A DNA stretch of 64,000 bases from CADEFX01 sp963840425 (GTDB lineage: Bacteria > Pseudomonadota > Alphaproteobacteria > Rhizobiales > Hyphomicrobiaceae): assembly GCA_963840425.1 (NCBI GenBank), contig CAWIYZ010000002.1, forward strand, positions 272,418 through 336,417, in the 5' to 3' direction. The first letter of the stretch is position 1. The number at the start of each line of letters is the position of its first letter. The position numbers and the translations under genes were made by a program. This document shows, one piece after another, positions 60,329 to 64,000 of this stretch. A model generated the notes under the pieces. It searched no databases and had not been told where the DNA came from. It was given only the letters and a program-made list of their open reading frames with translations.

Positions 60329-61099
60329 GATCAGTATATCTGATCGGCGAGTCTTCTACTGCCGCCGCCCACTCGCGCGCGTTCAGGTAGCCGCCCTGAA
60401 ATCCGGCCAGCTTCCTGAGCCCGGCCAGATCGTGAATGGTGACGCTGCCCTTGCGTAGCGTGAGCAATTTCCGCTCGCGCAGCTGGCGCAAGGTGCGGTT
60501 GATGTGGATGGCGGTCAGCCCGAGCGCATCGGCGAGCACGAATTGGCTGAGGGGGCACTTGAACTCGGTCTCGGTGGCCAGCCCGACCAGGCGTCAGCCG
60601 CTCGGCCAGCTCCATGAAGAAATGGGCCGTGCGCTCGAGCGCGCTGCGCCGGCCGATGTTGACAAGGTGCTCCACCACCATGGCCTCGTCGCGTGAGGCG
60701 GCCCACAGCAGCGCGGCACCCAGGCGGGGATATTCGGTGACGCACCTCATGATGTGCGTGCCATCCACGGAATTGACCACCGCATCCGTCAACGCCGAGA
60801 AGGAATGATCGGCGGTTCGCAGCAGGACGCTGCGCAGCCCGACGATGTCGCCGGCGATCGGGAAACGAGATGATCTGACGCCCACCGTCGGGCAGCGGTC
60901 TTGAAGCTGCACGCCCAGCCCTCCTGGAGAACAAAGGCTTTGTGGCCGGTCTGCCCTTCCTGTGTGAGCTGCTGGCCCCGCTTCACATTGATGGCGATGC
61001 CGCTGCAGGTCTGCAAGGCACGTCAGCTCATCGGTCGACAAGGGCACGAAACGTGTTCAGCTTCTTGGCCAAGACGCTGTCGAACTGCGCGTTGGGCAT
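60315..61099 (-). pseudogene. Crp/Fnr family regulator, frameshifted, 3' end inside an IS5 repeat
   Basis: From ATG 61099 (AGAGAGG site): MPNAQFDSVLAKKLNTF, then SGIAINVKRGQQLTQEGQTG and HKAFVLQEGWACSFK (cNMP-type beta roll), GDIVGLRSVLLRTADHSFSA, a dimer helix with ALERTAHFFMELAERL, and the DNA-binding end FVLADALGLTAIHINRTLRQ, LRERKLLTLRKGSVTIHDLA. At least four shifts break it. Its stop codon (60315-60317) lies inside the IS5 terminal repeat, so the insertion changed its last residues. Divergent from the next Crp/Fnr gene. Confidence 0.7.
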
Positions 61100-61322
61100 G
61101 AGGACCTCTCTGGGTGAACAGAGATCCAGCTCCGCTCAAGCTCGGCGCTGTGCGGCGGGCTGCAATTTATCATCGCCGCTCGTCGCAAGGTATAAAATTA
61201 GACCTGCAGAGCATCAATTAGGTCATTTGCCGGCGCGGGGCGTACACTGCGGCATCGTCTGCCGACAAACCGGGCGCGGACGGCTGGGAGACGGCTGGTG
61301 CTCTTGCCCATTGGGAAGAGCT

Positions 61323-62008
61323 ATGCCGAAAAATCCCGCTGCGGAAATCGCGTCCTGTCGCGGCTGTCGCGCGCTGATCTCGCGCTGCTGCAGCCGCACC
61401 TCGAGCCCGTCGATCTTCCTCTTCTCACGCCGCTCGAGACCGCCAACAGCCGGATCGATACGGTCTACTTCATCGACCACGGCTTTGCATCGGTGGTCGC
61501 CGACGGACCCGGCAAGCGCGACATCGAGGTCGGCCTCATCGGCCGTGAAGGCATGACCGGCTTGGCCGTCGTGCTGGGCCATGATCGCGCCCGGCACACC
61601 ACCTACATGCAGGCGGCAGGCGCCGGGCCAGCGCATGAGCGCCGCCAAACTGCGCCAGGCCATGGCTGAAAGCGCGAGCCTGCATCGCTCGCTGCTTGCG
61701 GTGCGTGCACGCCTTTCTCATCCAGACCACGGAAACGGCGCTCGCCAATGGCCGCAGCAAGAATGAAGAGCGCCTGGCGCGTTGGCTGCTGATGGCGGAC
61801 GACCGCATCGACGGCGGCGAAGCTACCGCTCACGCACAAGCTGCTTGGCGTCATGCTGGGCGTGCAGCGCCCCGCTGTGACCGTCGCGGTTCAGGCACTC
61901 GAGCGCGAAGGCCTGATCAAGGCCGGGCGCCGCGTCATCACCATTCTGGATCGAAAAGGCCTGGTGCGGTTCTCCAACGGCGCTTATGTCGCGCCGGATG
62001 ATCTCTAA
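61323..62008 (+). pseudogene. Second Crp/Fnr family regulator, frameshifted
   Basis: From ATG 61323 the pieces read LSRADLALLQPHLEPVDLPL, DTVYFIDHGFASVVADG, VGLIGREGMTGLAVVLGHDR, RMSAAKLRQAMAESASLHRS, EERLARWLLMADDRIDGGE, then THKLLGVMLGVQRPAVTVAV, ALEREGLIKAGRRVITILDR, with TAA at 62008. This is a single-domain sensory Crp-type regulator common in Bradyrhizobiaceae. At least four shifts lie in 61345-61840. It points away from the first Crp/Fnr gene across a 223-bp gap. Confidence 0.7.
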
Positions 62009-62031
62009 TGCATTTGCCTGCAAACTCGATT

Positions 62032-62049
62032 CACCAATGTACATCAGTG
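62032..62049. promoter_or_regulatory. 18-bp near-palindrome, site 5
   Basis: CACCAATGTACATCAGTG; reverse complement CACTGATGTACATTGGTG. It lies 45 bases before the ATG of the next gene and just after the Crp/Fnr gene. Confidence 0.5.
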
Positions 62050-62094
62050 CCGGCCGCGCAATAGGCACTACGTGTATGGGGAAAGGAATATCCC

Positions 62095-62337
62095 ATGACC
62101 GAACATGTACGCTTTCCCGATGCCGACGGCACGGCCGCGCTCGGCATCTGCGAGTTGCTGCTTCTCGCGCTGACCGACGCCAAGATCATCAGTGAACAAG
62201 ACGCACGCGACCTGCTCACGGATGTCGTCACCACGCACCAAGAGGCCGTCGACACGTCTGAGAGCCCGGACAAGCACCATGCCGTGATCGCCATTGTGCA
62301 GCGCATCCTCGCCGGCAAGAACGGCGTGCGCACTTAG
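62095..62337 (+). CDS. Small conserved-type helical protein
   Basis: An 80-residue product from ATG 62095 with an AAAGGAA site. It is helical: LGICELLLLALTDAKIISEQ, ARDLLTDVVTTHQEAV, HHAVIAIVQRILAG. I recall similar short proteins in Bradyrhizobium-type genomes without a known role. Site 5 of the 18-bp motif overlaps its likely promoter. Confidence 0.6.
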   Translation: MTEHVRFPDADGTAALGICELLLLALTDAKIISEQDARDLLTDVVTTHQEAVDTSESPDKHHAVIAIVQRILAGKNGVRT

Positions 62338-62619
62338 GCTGCAGAAACGCGCACTCCTCCCAATCGAGGTAAGTGCGCGTGCGGTCCCGACACTCTGTAT
62401 CGTTGATCACGCAGCATCTCGTTTCCTTCAAGCTGCGGAAACGGGACATCACGGCAGGCTACAGGACGAATGGCTGAGCACATAATGGCGCTTCCGGCCT
62501 GACTTCGGATGCTCCCATGGATTTCGCGGCGCTCACGAACACGGTGTTGGAAGATGCGGCTAGAAATCGCTACGCGGTGTGGGGCATTTGCGACGCTGGT
62601 TCCATGTGACTGACGGTCA

Positions 62620-63186
62620 TCATTGTGCCCTCCGATCCAGTGACCAGATCAACCCGGGCATTGAAAGAGCCGCTGGTGCCAAGCCTGCATCGACGATGGT
62701 GGTGCCTAAGCCGGTCTTGGCCACAGCACCAGGACCCTGGTTCGCTTCGCCCATGCCGTTGTCTGCAATCGAAAACTTCCAGTCCAGCCCGTTGACCTTG
62801 TAGGTGACGACAATCCGGCCATCCTTCTTATCGGGCGGAAAGGCGTGCTTGAGTGCGTTGATCATGCCTTCGGTGACGATGAGGCCGATGCTGACAGCCT
62901 CGCTGGATGACGCAGTACCCTCTTCCGCCGACACTTCAACCGAGACTGAGCGCTTTTCGCCGATCATCGAGTTGGCCAATGTCGCGCACAGCTTCGACAG
63001 GTACGGGTACAGCAGCTGACCTTGCAGTTCCTGTTGGTTGACGCGGAATGTCAGGTAGAACGAGCGGCTTGCCGCAACGACGCGCAGGTTGTTGAGGACC
63101 AGGAGAGGCTCGCGCACCGTATCAACGATGGCTTGCGCAAGCGCGCGACCATCCTCAATGTCAGCAAATGGCATGGCCCGAGTCAT
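62620..63186 (-). pseudogene. HWE/HisKA_2-type histidine kinase lacking the histidine domain
   Basis: From ATG 63186 (AAGGAAA site): a partial PAS domain (VREPLLVLNNLRVVAASRSF, LTFRVNQQELQGQLLY) joins directly to YLSKLCATLANSMIGEKRS, GLIVTEGMINALKHAFPP (N box) and FSIADNGMG (G1), then GLGTTIVDAG (G2). Relatives have about 150 more residues between GQLLY and YLSKL, including the phospho-accepting His. That part is gone in frame, so the protein cannot autophosphorylate the usual way. The end after G2 is also odd, probably a further shift. Confidence 0.75.
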
Positions 63187-63285
63187 GGTTTCCTTTTTTG
63201 ACGGCGGCGCCTGCGAGGGCCGCAGGTCAGAGCGCAACAATGCGCCCTTCAGTAGTGTTCTAGCCGGAAATTTGAGTGTTGCGAA

Positions 63286-63460
63286 GCATGTCGCTTCCAG
63301 TGGCGCGGCAAAGCGCAAACTGCCAGAGGCAATGCGGCGTACATTGATGAGCGCCGCTTGTATCCCTCAGCCCACCCCCGCCCCGAAATCGCAACAAACC
63401 GGCGGTCGACTATGAGGACAGAGGCACCTTAGCTGGGTGCGTCTGATGCTGCACAACAGC
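63286..63460 (-). ncRNA. Three-hairpin leader, copy 3 (before the truncated kinase)
   Basis: On the minus strand, hairpin 1 pairs GCACC (63441-63437) with GGTGC (63429-63425); hairpin 2 pairs GCGGCG (63357-63352) with CGCCGC (63339-63334); hairpin 3 pairs TGCC with GGCA (63331-63321). At the place where copies 1 and 2 have their gene start, an ATG (63289) opens only eight codons. The kinase starts 100 bases further on. Confidence 0.6.
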
Positions 63461-63511
63461 CTTAACACGGATTGCCCGTGGTATCCGTCAAATCATACAG
63501 TGATGAACCGA

Positions 63512-63896
63512 TTAACCTACGGCTTCGGCAGGAGTGCAAGATGGGGGCCGAAAGTTCGCGAATACTGTGGCCAGGAGAGTTGCCCGGTTGTCGGCTTGTA
63601 AACCCGAACACCCGCGCGACACGCTTCCTCGACATTTGCGTATCCACTGAAGAGCACGAATGGAATGCCGCGCTCCGTGAGGCGCGCGCACACTGGAGAG
63701 GTCTCCATCTTCAAGAGCATGGTTGACCACAGCAGCGACCAGGTCTGCGTCCTCTGCTACCAGCATTGCGCCGCCAACGGTCCTGCGCACACGAACACGA
63801 GCACCGGCCGCCGTGAACGAAGCCTCGATTTCCATTGAGATCAGGGCTTCGTCAGGCAGCAAGGATCAATCGTCGAGCGAGATCTTGTGTGCCATG
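63512..63896 (-). pseudogene. Third single-domain response regulator, degraded
   Basis: Minus-strand pieces: DEALISMEIEASFTAAGARV, AAVVNHALEDGD, CARLTERGIPFVLFSGYANV, RAGVRVYKPTTG. The order is that of the paralogues at 54117 and 56946. Shifts lie near 63860 and 63710, and the phospho-acceptor reads Asn (VVNHALEDG) where the others have Asp (LDHALPDG). It cannot be phosphorylated at that site even if translated. Confidence 0.65.
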
Positions 63897-64000
63897 CTGG
63901 CGATGTCCAAAAGCAGCTAGCGCAGAAAAAAGGCGTAGACGGTCAGCAGATCATCGCAGGCGATTCCTCGCTGCCAGCGTTAGCGAAATGACGAGCACAG
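63897..64000. other. Window end
   Basis: The last 104 bases hold no readable gene. Confidence 0.4.

Noticed and set aside
41000..64000. CRISPR array
   Set aside because: No regularly spaced identical repeats; the repeats found are far apart and unequally spaced.

Overview
The window looks like a chromosomal segment of a GC-rich alphaproteobacterium of the order Hyphomicrobiales (Rhizobiales). This rests on gene content and order, not on a database search: an aa3 oxidase cluster ctaC-ctaD-ctaB-coxF-ctaG-ctaE followed by a DUF983 gene, SURF1, thrC and an M16 peptidase; an IalB-family protein; a BcsS-like protein; a phasin; and EcfG-type promoters with a NepR-like gene. The genus cannot be fixed.

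Positions 1 to about 35.5 kb read as conserved core genome: an amidase, holC, a universal stress protein, a nuclease/ligase repair pair, a phasin, a PcfJ-like protein, IalB, the respiratory oxidase operon with its assembly factors (CtaB and CtaG, CoxF, SURF1), threonine synthase, a processing-type peptidase, an acetyltransferase, a large EAL/degenerate-GGDEF membrane protein, yqgE, a DsbD N-domain protein, a peroxiredoxin, a beta-propeller protein, an iron-type alcohol dehydrogenase and gltBD. Three intergenic copies of a 63-77 bp palindromic repeat lie here (16.3, 23.5 and 26.6 kb).

From about 36 kb onward the window is accessory. A compact three-gene unit (unknown ORF, large QueC-like PP-loop protein, tyrosine recombinase) ends next to the 3' part of a tRNA-Pro gene and looks like an integrated element with possible defence or nucleobase chemistry. 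Further right are remnants: a broken mgtA-type ATPase, an iron-permease fragment, an ArdC-like fragment, a DNA ligase fragment, an IS1182-type fragment, an IS110 copy and a truncated IS5 copy. Between them sit small stress-type genes (GlsB/YeaQ type, cupin, DUF883) and, at 53.9-64 kb, a signalling cluster: three paralogous single-domain response regulators, a kinase with its histidine-containing middle deleted, an orphan NepR-like anti-sigma factor, two Crp/Fnr regulators and a glycosyltransferase.

The most original signals are non-coding. (1) A leader of about 170 nt with three hairpins occurs three times (53.95, 57.4, 63.4 kb); two copies directly precede response-regulator genes at the same 31-nt distance, and its stems differ between copies by paired changes. 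(2) A second structured intergenic element of about 180 nt occurs twice (51.7 and 56.7 kb). (3) An 18-bp near-palindrome, consensus CACTGATGTAGGTTAGTG, occurs five times between 51.8 and 62.1 kb. (4) EcfG-like promoters (GGAAC-N16-CGTT) precede the DUF883 gene and the NepR-like gene.

Many genes carry single-base frameshifts, including otherwise well-kept core genes (yqgE, gltD, the beta-propeller gene). In the core these may be sequencing indels; in the accessory half true decay is also evident.
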